NCBI GenBank assembly: GCA_964423665.1
Contig: CAYRFX010000100.1
Coordinates: 1 to 5,772 of the forward strand
Reading direction: 5' to 3'
Origin: HGM04593 sp964423665
GTDB lineage: Bacteria; Bacteroidota; Bacteroidia; Bacteroidales; Bacteroidaceae
Length of the DNA stretch: 5,772 nt
Position 1 is the first letter of the stretch; every line of letters begins with the position of its first letter. The notes under the pieces are model-generated. The model was not told the origin of the DNA. It did not search any database and saw nothing but the letters and a program-made list of their open reading frames with translations. The translations under genes were made by a program, and so were the position numbers. Shown here piece by piece: positions 1-5,772 of the stretch.

Positions 1-275
1 TGCTTGAGCTCCTCGAGCAACTGTTGTGTGCGCAGTTTCTCTTGCTCCAGCTTTATCTGCAATGAGTCGTTGGTGATGCGTATTTTTAATTCATCGTATT
101 GTGCCGCAAAGCTTGAATATTCGCTTTCGAGCTCCTCTTTCTCAAGTGCAAACAACTCCTGCATCTCGGTATTCTGCTGCTTGCTCTGTGCAAGTAATAC
201 GCTCAACACTATTGCTGCTGCAAGCAACACGCCGGCAACTATGAATAGAACAATTTTCTGTTGTTTGTTCTCCAT
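1..275 (-). CDS. Membrane-anchored coiled-coil protein, unknown function (5' part only)
   Basis: Only the first 91 codons are in the window; the gene continues past position 1. The ATG (complement of 273-275) begins MENKQQKIVL. Residues about 8-29 form one strongly hydrophobic helix, with few charges before it and no obvious signal-peptidase site, so it reads as an N-terminal membrane anchor. From about residue 35 the chain is rich in Glu, Lys, Gln and Leu (for example LEKEELESEY and LEQEKLRTQQLLEEL), as expected of a long alpha-helical coiled coil, presumably in the periplasm. It starts 8 bp after the valS stop, so it is probably cotranscribed with valS. No Shine-Dalgarno site is visible; the start is preceded by an A-rich stretch, as is usual in Bacteroidota. 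It resembles a conserved Bacteroidales protein family of unknown function that I recall only from memory. I assign no function, since the C-terminal part that might define it is missing. Confidence 0.8.
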   Translation of the reverse strand, partial: MENKQQKIVLFIVAGVLLAAAIVLSVLLAQSKQQNTEMQELFALEKEELESEYSSFAAQYDELKIRITNDSLQIKLEQEKLRTQQLLEELK

Positions 276-283
276 ATTGTTTG

Positions 284-3034
284 TTATTTAGACAATTTTT
301 GAATACTCTCTTTAAGCATTGCAATCTTCTCGGTGGCGTCGGCCTGTTTCTTGCGCTCTATTGCAATAATCTTTTCGGGTGCCTTGCTCACAAAGTTGGG
401 GTTGTTCAATTTTGCCTCTACGCTTTTGAGGAACTTCTCGTGATAAGCAAGCTCCTCCTGCATCTTGGCAATCTCGGCATTCTTGTCTATGAGTGAGCCC
501 ATGGGCACGGCAAACTCTGTTGTGCCCACGCGGAACGATTGTGCAGTGTCATCGGGGGTGCTCACGCTGTCGATACCGGTGAGGTTACCCATCTTGGTGA
601 GCACGCTCTCCAAGCCTGCAACGGGCGATGCACCTATAATTTGCAATGCGAGGGGTTCGCGGGGCGACAGGTTTTTCTGCTGGCGAATGGCACGCACGTT
701 GCCGATAACCTCTTTGAGCGCGGCAATCTTGCCGAGGAACTCCTCGTCGCAGGGGCGGCAGAGTTCTTTCACGCTCTGTGTCATGATGCTCTCGCCATCC
801 TTGCGCTCGTAGATAGATTGCCACAACTCCTCGGTGATGAAGGGCATGAAGGGGTGCAACAGGCGCAGCAATCGGTCGAAGAATTTGAGCGTAGCCTCGT
901 ATGTGGCTGCATCTATGGGTGAGCCGTATGCGGGCTTAATCATCTCCAGATACCAAGCCGAGAACTCGTCCCAGAATAGTGTATATACATTCATCAACGC
1001 TTCGTTGATGCGGTATTTACCAAATTGGTCGTCGAGCAGTGTGGCTGCTTTTGCGAGTGTCTCGTCAAAGTAACGTATAGCAAGTTTTGCGCTCTCAGGC
1101 TGCTCAATCTCGCAGCTCACGTTCCAGCCCTTTACAAGGCGGAAGGCATTCCATATCTTGTTGCAGAAGTTACGACCCTGCTCGCAGAGGCTTTCGTCAA
1201 AGAGAATGTCGTTGCCGGCAGGGGCAGAGAGCATGATACCCATACGCACACCGTCGGCACCATATTGTGCAATGAGGTCGAGCGGGTTGGGCGAGTTACC
1301 AAGCTGCTTGCTCATCTTGCGACCCAGCTTGTCGCGCACGATACCGGTGAAATATACGTTGCGGAAAGGCATCTCCCCCTGATACTCGTAGCCTGCCATA
1401 ATCATGCGGGCTACCCAGAAGAAGATAATATCAGGACCTGTTACAAGGTCGTTGGTGGGGTAGTAGTAGCTTATCTCCTTGTTGCCCGGGTCCAAAATGC
1501 CGTTGAACAATGAGATGGGCCACAACCAAGAGCTGAACCATGTATCAAGAGCATCTTCGTCGTGGTGAAGCTCCTCGGCAGTGATATTTTCGTAACCGGG
1601 GATTGCTTTTGCAAGCTCCACAGCCTGCTCTATGCTCTCTGCAACCACGAATTTTTCTCCCTCACCCTCGGCTGTGGGCAGGAAGTATGCAGGTATGCGG
1701 TGTCCCCACCACAGCTGGCGGCTGATGCACCAGTCCTGTATGTTGGCAAGCCAGTTGTTGTATGTGGTCTTGTATTTTGTGGGGTAGAATTTAAGTTCGT
1801 CGTTCATTACAGGGGGCAGGGCAATGTCGGCAAAGTGCTGCATCTTCAAGAACCACTGCATGCAGAGACGGGGCTCGACTGCTGTGTCGGCGTTGCGCTC
1901 CGAGTAGCCCACCTTGTTGTCATAATCCTCAACCTTTTCGAGCAGGCCTGCTTTCTCAAGGTCTATGGCAATCTGTTTGCGCACCTCCATGCGATCCATG
2001 CCCACATAGAGACCGGCAGCCTCGCTCAGTGTGGCATCGGCGTTGAAGATATCTATTGTTTCAAGGTTGTGTGTTTTGCCCAGCATGTAGTCGTTGGTGT
2101 CATGGGCTGGAGTTACCTTCAAGCAACCTGTTCCGAACTCAATCTCTACATAACGGTCCTCAATCACGGGAATAACGCGGTTCACAAGTGGAACAATCAC
2201 GCTCTTGCCCTTCAACCAGCTATTCTTGGGGTCTTTGGGGTTTATACACATTGCCGTGTCGCCCATGATAGTCTCGGGGCGTGTGGTTGCCACAACAGCG
2301 TAGCGGCGACCGGTGGCGTCGCGGTGCAGAATCTGGTGCTTAACGGTGGCGTCGAAAGCATCGGTGGGCTGCAATGTAACTGCATCAGTCTCCTCGCCGT
2401 CGGTGCTCCCCGCGGGCTCATCAACATAGTATTTCAGATAGTAGAGCTTGCTTTTCTCCTCCTTGTAGATAACCTCCTCGTTGCTGAGTGCGGTCTGTGC
2501 CTTGGGGTCCCAGTTTACCATGCGCAAGCCACGGTATATGAGTCCTTTGTTGTAGAGGTCGCAAAATACCTTAATAACGCTCTTGCTGCGAATTTCGTCC
2601 ATAGTGAACGATGTGCGGTCCCAGTCGCATGATGCACCTAATTTGCGCAACTGCTGCAAGATGATACCGCCATGCTCCTCTTTCCACTCCCAAGCATGTT
2701 TCAGGAACTCCTCGCGTGTAAGGTCGCTTTTCTTAATACCCTGCTCGGCAAGCTTTTTCACCACCTTTGCCTCTGTGGCAATAGATGCGTGGTCGGTTCC
2801 GGGCACCCAGCAGGCGTTTTTGCCAAGCATGCGTGCGCGGCGCACAAGAATATCCTGTATGGTGTTATTGAGCATGTGTCCCATGTGCAACACACCTGTT
2901 ACGTTGGGTGGGGGAATAACTATAGTGTAGGGTTCTCTCTCATCGGGCTCCGAGTGGAACAAATTATTCTTCAGCCAATAGGCATACCATTTCTCTTCAA
3001 CCTCTGCGGGAATATAGGTGCTTGCTAAGCTCAT
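284..3034 (-). CDS. valS: Valyl-tRNA synthetase (class Ia, with editing domain)
   Basis: This cytoplasmic enzyme attaches valine to tRNA-Val using ATP and hydrolyses mischarged Thr-tRNA-Val. At 916 residues it is full length for the family (roughly 860-950). The class I HIGH signature is HMGH at residues 50-53, after PPPNVTGVL; the KMSKS loop is KMSKQ at 573-577. The CP1 editing domain lies at about 225-390, with TTRPET at 250-255. K306, T308, D312 and D315 in GTGCLKVTPAHDTNDY match the spacing of the known editing-pocket residues of the Thermus enzyme. DWCISRQLWWGHRIPA (434-449) and LDTWFSSWLWP (496-506) are further family blocks. The anticodon-binding helical domain covers about 655-800, and a C-terminal coiled coil about 850-914. 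Residues about 205-241 form a hydrophilic insertion before the editing motif. The start MSLASTYIPAEVEEKW fits the family N-terminus. The gene diverges from mazG and probably heads an operon with the coiled-coil gene 8 bp downstream. The frame is intact. Confidence 0.98.
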   Translation of the reverse strand: MSLASTYIPAEVEEKWYAYWLKNNLFHSEPDEREPYTIVIPPPNVTGVLHMGHMLNNTIQDILVRRARMLGKNACWVPGTDHASIATEAKVVKKLAEQGIKKSDLTREEFLKHAWEWKEEHGGIILQQLRKLGASCDWDRTSFTMDEIRSKSVIKVFCDLYNKGLIYRGLRMVNWDPKAQTALSNEEVIYKEEKSKLYYLKYYVDEPAGSTDGEETDAVTLQPTDAFDATVKHQILHRDATGRRYAVVATTRPETIMGDTAMCINPKDPKNSWLKGKSVIVPLVNRVIPVIEDRYVEIEFGTGCLKVTPAHDTNDYMLGKTHNLETIDIFNADATLSEAAGLYVGMDRMEVRKQIAIDLEKAGLLEKVEDYDNKVGYSERNADTAVEPRLCMQWFLKMQHFADIALPPVMNDELKFYPTKYKTTYNNWLANIQDWCISRQLWWGHRIPAYFLPTAEGEGEKFVVAESIEQAVELAKAIPGYENITAEELHHDEDALDTWFSSWLWPISLFNGILDPGNKEISYYYPTNDLVTGPDIIFFWVARMIMAGYEYQGEMPFRNVYFTGIVRDKLGRKMSKQLGNSPNPLDLIAQYGADGVRMGIMLSAPAGNDILFDESLCEQGRNFCNKIWNAFRLVKGWNVSCEIEQPESAKLAIRYFDETLAKAATLLDDQFGKYRINEALMNVYTLFWDEFSAWYLEMIKPAYGSPIDAATYEATLKFFDRLLRLLHPFMPFITEELWQSIYERKDGESIMTQSVKELCRPCDEEFLGKIAALKEVIGNVRAIRQQKNLSPREPLALQIIGASPVAGLESVLTKMGNLTGIDSVSTPDDTAQSFRVGTTEFAVPMGSLIDKNAEIAKMQEELAYHEKFLKSVEAKLNNPNFVSKAPEKIIAIERKKQADATEKIAMLKESIQKLSK

Positions 3035-3082
3035 AGTATTTTTGAATTTATATAATTACTCTGTTAAAAATTTAATTAACTG

Positions 3083-3090
3083 CAAAGTTA
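3083..3090 (-). promoter_or_regulatory. Putative valS promoter -7 box (TAACTTTG)
   Basis: On the minus strand the sequence reads TAACTTTG, an exact match to the Bacteroidota primary-sigma -7 consensus TAnnTTTG. It would place transcription start near 3076-3079 and give valS a leader of roughly 42-45 nt. No clear TTTG -33 element is seen 19-21 bp upstream. The motif is short and the gap is AT-rich, so this is a candidate only. Confidence 0.5.
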
Positions 3091-3110
3091 ATTCTTATTA
3101 TTAAATTAAT

Positions 3111-3118
3111 TACTTTTG
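3111..3118 (+). promoter_or_regulatory. Putative mazG promoter -7 box (TACTTTTG)
   Basis: TACTTTTG matches the Bacteroidota -7 consensus TAnnTTTG and lies 12 bp before the mazG ATG. Transcription would begin around 3122-3125, giving a leader of only about 6-9 nt, mostly A. No good -33 TTTG is present, and the -33 region overlaps the proposed valS -7 box. The same octamer recurs at a similar distance before the gene at 5137-5697, which adds modest support. Confidence 0.5.
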
Positions 3119-3130
3119 TAGCACAAAAAA

Positions 3131-3934
3131 ATGAAAAATATGCATAGCAGAAGTGAAATTTTAGTCTCTTTTGAGCGCTTTTTAGATGTTCTCGACGAAT
3201 TACGTGAAAAATGTCCGTGGGATAGAAAGCAGACAAACAGCAGCTTGCGCCCCAACACCATAGAAGAAGTTTATGAGCTCTCCGATGCCCTTGTTGCCGA
3301 TGATACTCAAAACATTTGCAAGGAACTGGGCGATGTGCTGTTGCACGTTGCCTTCTATGCAAAGATAGCGCAAGAGCAGGAACAGTTTGATATAAAAGAT
3401 GTGTGCGACCGCCTGTGCGAGAAACTCATCTATCGCCACCCTCATGTATTTGGCACCGCAAAAGCCGAAACAGCAGGCGAGGTGTGCAAGAACTGGGAGC
3501 AACTGAAGCGCACCGAAAAAGATGGCAACAAAAGCCTTTTGAGCGGTGTTCCTGTCTCCATGCCCTCGCTCATAAAAGCCTATCGCATGCAGGAGAAGGC
3601 TGCCAACATTGGGTTCGACTGGGATAAAAAAGAGGAGGTGTGGAACAAGGTAGATGAAGAACTGGGCGAGCTGCGTGCCGAGATGGAGAAGGGTGATAAG
3701 GAGAATATGCAAAAAGAGTACGGCGATTTCCTCTTCAGCCTCGTGAATGCCGCCCGCCTCTATGATATAAACCCCGACACCGCCCTTGAACAGACAAACA
3801 GCAAGTTCCGCCGTCGCTTCAATTATATCGAGGAACACTCAAAGGAGATTGGCAGGAACCTACCCGATATGACACTTGCCGAGATGGATTCCCTGTGGAA
3901 CGAAGCTAAGGCGAAGGAGAAAAGCAATGTTTAA
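3131..3934 (+). CDS. mazG: Nucleoside triphosphate pyrophosphohydrolase MazG
   Basis: MazG is a cytoplasmic all-alpha NTP pyrophosphatase that converts NTPs and dNTPs to NMPs plus pyrophosphate, and is linked to house-cleaning and, in E. coli, to the stringent response. The 267 residues match the two-domain E. coli-type length (about 263). The N-terminal domain has the diagnostic CPWDRKQTNSSL (28-39), the Mg-binding EEVYE (45-49) and KELGD (64-68, with E65 and D68), and YRHPHVFG (101-108). After a linker that includes KRTEK (126-130), the second domain repeats the metal motif: DEELGEL (175-181) and KEYGD (195-199, with E196 and D199). Both metal sites therefore look intact. The first ATG is used; a second at codon 4 is possible. 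No Shine-Dalgarno site is seen, and a run of A precedes the start. The gene diverges from valS and converges on the kinase gene across a strong hairpin, so it is probably monocistronic. Confidence 0.96.
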   Translation: MKNMHSRSEILVSFERFLDVLDELREKCPWDRKQTNSSLRPNTIEEVYELSDALVADDTQNICKELGDVLLHVAFYAKIAQEQEQFDIKDVCDRLCEKLIYRHPHVFGTAKAETAGEVCKNWEQLKRTEKDGNKSLLSGVPVSMPSLIKAYRMQEKAANIGFDWDKKEEVWNKVDEELGELRAEMEKGDKENMQKEYGDFLFSLVNAARLYDINPDTALEQTNSKFRRRFNYIEEHSKEIGRNLPDMTLAEMDSLWNEAKAKEKSNV

Positions 3935-3945
3935 TCCTTTGAAAT

Positions 3946-3995
3946 ATAGCGCAGTGAGAATATTTTATTCTGGCAAAATATTCTCACTGCGCTAT
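3946..3995. terminator. Perfect 21-bp inverted repeat, likely bidirectional terminator
   Basis: The arms at 3946-3966 and 3975-3995 are exact reverse complements, separated by the 8-nt loop ATTCTGGC. The repeat lies 11 bp after the mazG stop and 2 bp from the stop of the converging kinase gene, where a shared terminator is expected. The outer stem is GC-richer (GCGCAGTGAG), while the inner part is AATATTTT. Neither strand has a U-tract directly after the stem, so it is not a textbook intrinsic terminator; it may act through stem stability, in mRNA 3'-end protection, or be a copy of a dispersed palindrome. Confidence 0.65.
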
Positions 3996-3997
3996 CA

Positions 3998-5131
3998 TTA
4001 TGGTAGCCTGTCGGCGTTATTTCTCATTTTGGTATCTAAATCCTCCAAGAACCCGGCTCTGTATGTGGAAACGGGGTTCATAACCGATTTGAAACCCATA
4101 TATGTCCATTCGTCTTTCTGCATCTTCTTCGTTGCTTCTCTCATCAATTCGTTGTATCTGTTGCAATATGAGTGATATGAAGGATATTTCTGCAGGTTGC
4201 TGCTGTCGTTTACAAAGGCTCTAACAGCACTGTAATAGAGATTCAACTTTGTTTTGAATTGCTCAAACTCCTCCAGTGTTGCCACTCTTTCATAGTAAGG
4301 CATAGCTTCAAACTCTTTCTCCATCTTATATTGGTGAATAGTGCCGGGCAGTATCAAAGCAATGAGTGCCAGGGCAAATACAATAACAGCAGTTACAAAT
4401 CGTTTCCCCCTCTTCCGTGGAAGGTCTGTGATAATCTCTTCTACCGTTTTGTATCGCTGTTCTTTATCTCTTGCCGTACAACGCGTTATTACCTTATTAT
4501 ATATATGCCTGTTGGGTAATAGTTCAATTATGCGCCCCAATGCATATATGTCGCTGCGTTCATCAATTCCGCTGTTGTTCAGTTGTTCCGGTGCTGCAAA
4601 CTGCTCGGTGTGCCCGGTGGTGCCGGTAAAGCAATCGGTGCGGCAAAATCCTAAATCCACCAATTTGACATCGTTGTTTATGCGGGTAAGCAGAATGTTA
4701 TCGGGCTTTATGTCCAAATGCAGTGTCTGATTGGTGTGAAGGTACCTGACTGCCCATAGCAACTGCCTAATGAACTTGTCGCAATTCTCTCTATTGGCAA
4801 AATAGTGAGGGTTGGTTGCCAATCTTTCGGTGAGCGTCTCTCCGTCTATATATTCAATGTGAATGCTATCGCCCTGCAAAGCTATGTAACGTGCAAGGTT
4901 GGGGTGCTCCAAACGGAACCCTGTCTCAAACTCCTTTTGCAACGCTTCCCTGTAGAGTATATTATCGGCATATTCGGGCTTTAATTTCTTTATGAATATA
5001 AGCTTTCCGTATATCTTTGCGCGATAGGTGTTGCAGGTGCTCCCCGTGGTGTGTAACTCCTCCATCATATCACAGCCATTCGTCGCAGATGTATTGGCAA
5101 AAGAATCGCTGCTGAACTTGGAAACTTCCAT
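3998..5131 (-). CDS. Membrane-anchored Hanks-type Ser/Thr protein kinase
   Basis: This 377-residue protein has a kinase domain at about 24-238. The glycine loop is degenerate (HTTGSTCNTY, 27-36). Visible elements are the ATP-binding lysine K48 (FIKKL), the probable alpha-C glutamate E67, HPN (76-78), the catalytic loop HLDIKPDN (138-145; D140, K142, N145), metal-binding D159 in DLG (159-161), APE (180-182), and DERSDIYALG (190-199). The catalytic residues are present, so activity is likely, but HRD is HLD, making it a non-RD kinase, and DFG is DLG. A basic stretch (PRKRGKR, 238-244) precedes one membrane helix (about 245-262), which puts the kinase in the cytoplasm and the helical C-terminal 110 residues outside. 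No PASTA, TPR or WD repeats are seen. The first ATG follows the upstream gene's stop by 5 bp, indicating coexpression; M22 or M23 are alternative starts. The substrate is unknown, with the upstream protein an obvious candidate. Confidence 0.9.
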   Translation of the reverse strand: MEVSKFSSDSFANTSATNGCDMMEELHTTGSTCNTYRAKIYGKLIFIKKLKPEYADNILYREALQKEFETGFRLEHPNLARYIALQGDSIHIEYIDGETLTERLATNPHYFANRENCDKFIRQLLWAVRYLHTNQTLHLDIKPDNILLTRINNDVKLVDLGFCRTDCFTGTTGHTEQFAAPEQLNNSGIDERSDIYALGRIIELLPNRHIYNKVITRCTARDKEQRYKTVEEIITDLPRKRGKRFVTAVIVFALALIALILPGTIHQYKMEKEFEAMPYYERVATLEEFEQFKTKLNLYYSAVRAFVNDSSNLQKYPSYHSYCNRYNELMREATKKMQKDEWTYMGFKSVMNPVSTYRAGFLEDLDTKMRNNADRLP

Positions 5132-5136
5132 AGGCT

Positions 5137-5697
5137 TTAGCTCTTTTCAGTTACTTTTATCGATGATAACCCCGAAACAATCCCTGCCGTGTATAGCCCT
5201 AAAAAGTTACCATCGGCTTGCACATTTTCGATGAACAGAGGGTGGTGGAGAACGAAATTTTTTATCTCTCCTGTGGCACCCTGCGGCATCTTGCTGTTTA
5301 CACTTTCCATTACTTTGTATCTGCCGTGTCCAAGATGTTCAAAAGTGATTTTTCTGTCGGGCGGGTAGCACACCTCCACCAATGAACCGGTGAATAGGGT
5401 GGCTGAATGTAGTTCATCTTTATGTTCGTCAAAGGTAGAATTGCCGTTGTCGGCAATTCTTGAATACTCCTCCCATGATTTGTAACCCAAATAACGAGCA
5501 ATGGTATCGAGAGTGGTTGTGTGCGGCTTGCGTTCATCATCGGCAAAGCCTGCAAGGCGTTTAAGTGTGGTGGCACCAATGTGTACCTTTGTCTTGCTCT
5601 CAATGTCGAGAGAGAGAATGTTGCAATCTGCCGGGATGCGAATTTCGTGCCCGCATCTCTTTTCCAATAGTTCTATAGTGCTTGGTGATAGTTTCAT
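5137..5697 (-). CDS. HTH-like putative regulator with C-terminal beta-rich domain
   Basis: I recognise a pattern here rather than a named gene. Residues about 1-80 resemble a helical, HTH-like module found in Bacteroidota: LSLDIESKTK (28-37), ATTLKRLAGF (42-51), DDERKP (53-58), then TLDTIARYLGYKSWEEY (62-78). The segment from S34 to F51 could be the turn and recognition helix. After a polar linker (about 81-97), residues 98-181 form a second, probably beta-rich domain with VCYPPDRKITFEHLGHGRY (109-127), NSKMPQG (134-140) and GLYTAGIVSGL (167-177). I associate this Bacteroidota pattern with hypothetical proteins, with no known function. There is no signal peptide or membrane helix, so it is cytoplasmic. 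It precedes the kinase gene by 5 bp in the same direction. A regulator, kinase substrate or kinase-control protein are all plausible; DNA binding is inferred from sequence resemblance alone. Confidence 0.8.
   Translation of the reverse strand: MKLSPSTIELLEKRCGHEIRIPADCNILSLDIESKTKVHIGATTLKRLAGFADDERKPHTTTLDTIARYLGYKSWEEYSRIADNGNSTFDEHKDELHSATLFTGSLVEVCYPPDRKITFEHLGHGRYKVMESVNSKMPQGATGEIKNFVLHHPLFIENVQADGNFLGLYTAGIVSGLSSIKVTEKS
5437..5460. repeat. 10-bp perfect inverted repeat with 4-nt loop inside the regulator gene
   Basis: The arms AGAATTGCCG (5437-5446) and CGGCAATTCT (5451-5460) are exact reverse complements around TTGT. In the minus-strand mRNA this is a compact hairpin covering codons 80-87 (RIADNGNS), exactly in the linker between the protein's two domains. 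No U-run follows, so it is not an intrinsic terminator. The structure itself is certain from the sequence; any function is not. Confidence 0.6.
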
Positions 5698-5714
5698 TTT
5701 TTGTAAATTGTGTG

Positions 5715-5722
5715 CAAAAGTA
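5715..5722 (-). promoter_or_regulatory. Putative promoter -7 box (TACTTTTG) for the regulator-kinase pair
   Basis: On the minus strand TACTTTTG matches the TAnnTTTG consensus and ends 17 bp before the ATG at 5697. Transcription would start near 5708-5711, giving a 10-13 nt leader that ends in a run of A. No TTTG -33 element sits at the usual 19-21 bp spacing. A TTGAC lies only 11-12 bp upstream, which is too close. Confidence 0.5.
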
Positions 5723-5742
5723 CAAGATTATGTCAAGGAACT

Positions 5743-5758
5743 GCCTGTAAGCGCAGGC
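5743..5758. repeat. Small hairpin upstream of the regulator gene
   Basis: GCCTG (5743-5747) and CAGGC (5754-5758) pair around TAAGCG. Flanking AACT and AGTT can extend the stem imperfectly if three unpaired bases are allowed. It lies upstream of the proposed promoter at the right edge. It could be the end of a terminator for a gene outside the window or an operator-like site; the cut-off sequence does not allow a choice. Confidence 0.3.
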
Positions 5759-5772
5759 TTAAGTTGGCTTTT

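Noticed and set aside
1310..1327. KMSKQ instead of KMSKS in ValRS as a sign of inactivity
   Set aside because: The key lysines and surrounding GRKMSKxLGNSP context are intact, and I believe this final-residue variation is common in related enzymes.
2406..2415. GC-rich palindrome CCCGCGGG within valS
   Set aside because: It is only 8 bp, lies in coding sequence, and is plausible by chance.
1562..2632. Long open frame of 356 codons on the plus strand, opposite valS
   Set aside because: It is antisense to the conserved ValRS core. Its translation is rich in Cys, His and Val without domain motifs, and no promoter or start signal precedes it. It is a shadow of codon use in valS.
284..3130. valS-mazG as a toxin-antitoxin (mazEF) locus because of the name MazG
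   Set aside because: No MazE or MazF homolog is present; MazG here is the stand-alone house-cleaning enzyme beside valS.
3200..3838. 212-codon minus-strand open frame opposite mazG
   Set aside because: It lies entirely antisense to a full-length MazG with both metal motifs, and its translation shows no family pattern.
3946..3995. Inverted repeat as an invertible promoter, attachment site or miniature transposable element
   Set aside because: The arms are only 8 bp apart, so nothing useful could invert between them. No recombinase gene or flanking target duplication is seen.
5698..5772. Small RNA or tRNA gene at the right edge
   Set aside because: Only a 5-bp stem with an imperfect extension is present, with no cloverleaf pattern or complete terminator; the sequence is cut off at 5772.

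Overview
The window looks like a chromosomal segment of a Bacteroidales bacterium, probably near Prevotella/Bacteroides. I judge this from the style of the ValRS and MazG proteins, promoter-like boxes matching the Bacteroidota -7 consensus TAnnTTTG, start codons preceded by A-rich tracts rather than Shine-Dalgarno sites, and a regulator domain I associate with this phylum. No search was run, so the genus is inference. There are no tRNA or rRNA genes, transposases, integrases or CRISPR repeats.

Layout. Positions 1-275 (minus) hold the first 91 codons of a membrane-anchored coiled-coil protein that runs off the left edge. It lies 8 bp downstream of valS (284-3034, minus), an intact 916-residue valyl-tRNA synthetase with synthetic and editing sites. 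A 96-bp AT-rich gap (3035-3130) carries overlapping divergent promoters for valS and mazG. mazG (3131-3934, plus) encodes a 267-residue two-domain nucleoside triphosphate pyrophosphohydrolase. It converges on a minus-strand gene pair, and the 63-bp junction holds a perfect 21-bp inverted repeat (3946-3995), most likely a bidirectional terminator. The pair comprises a 186-residue helix-turn-helix-like protein with a second, beta-rich domain (5137-5697) and, 5 bp downstream, a 377-residue membrane-spanning Ser/Thr protein kinase (3998-5131). A promoter-like box precedes the pair at 5715-5722. Positions 5698-5772 contain that leader and a small hairpin, but no gene.

How the genes work together. 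valS and mazG are housekeeping quality-control genes: ValRS edits mischarged tRNA, and MazG removes unwanted nucleoside triphosphates. The kinase and its upstream partner form an apparent bicistron that could be a one-kinase signalling unit: a cytoplasmic kinase domain, one membrane helix, an uncharacterised extracytoplasmic domain, and a putative DNA-binding partner. This is the only part of the window that might hold an undescribed system. The evidence is limited to gene order and domain content; the rest looks ordinary.
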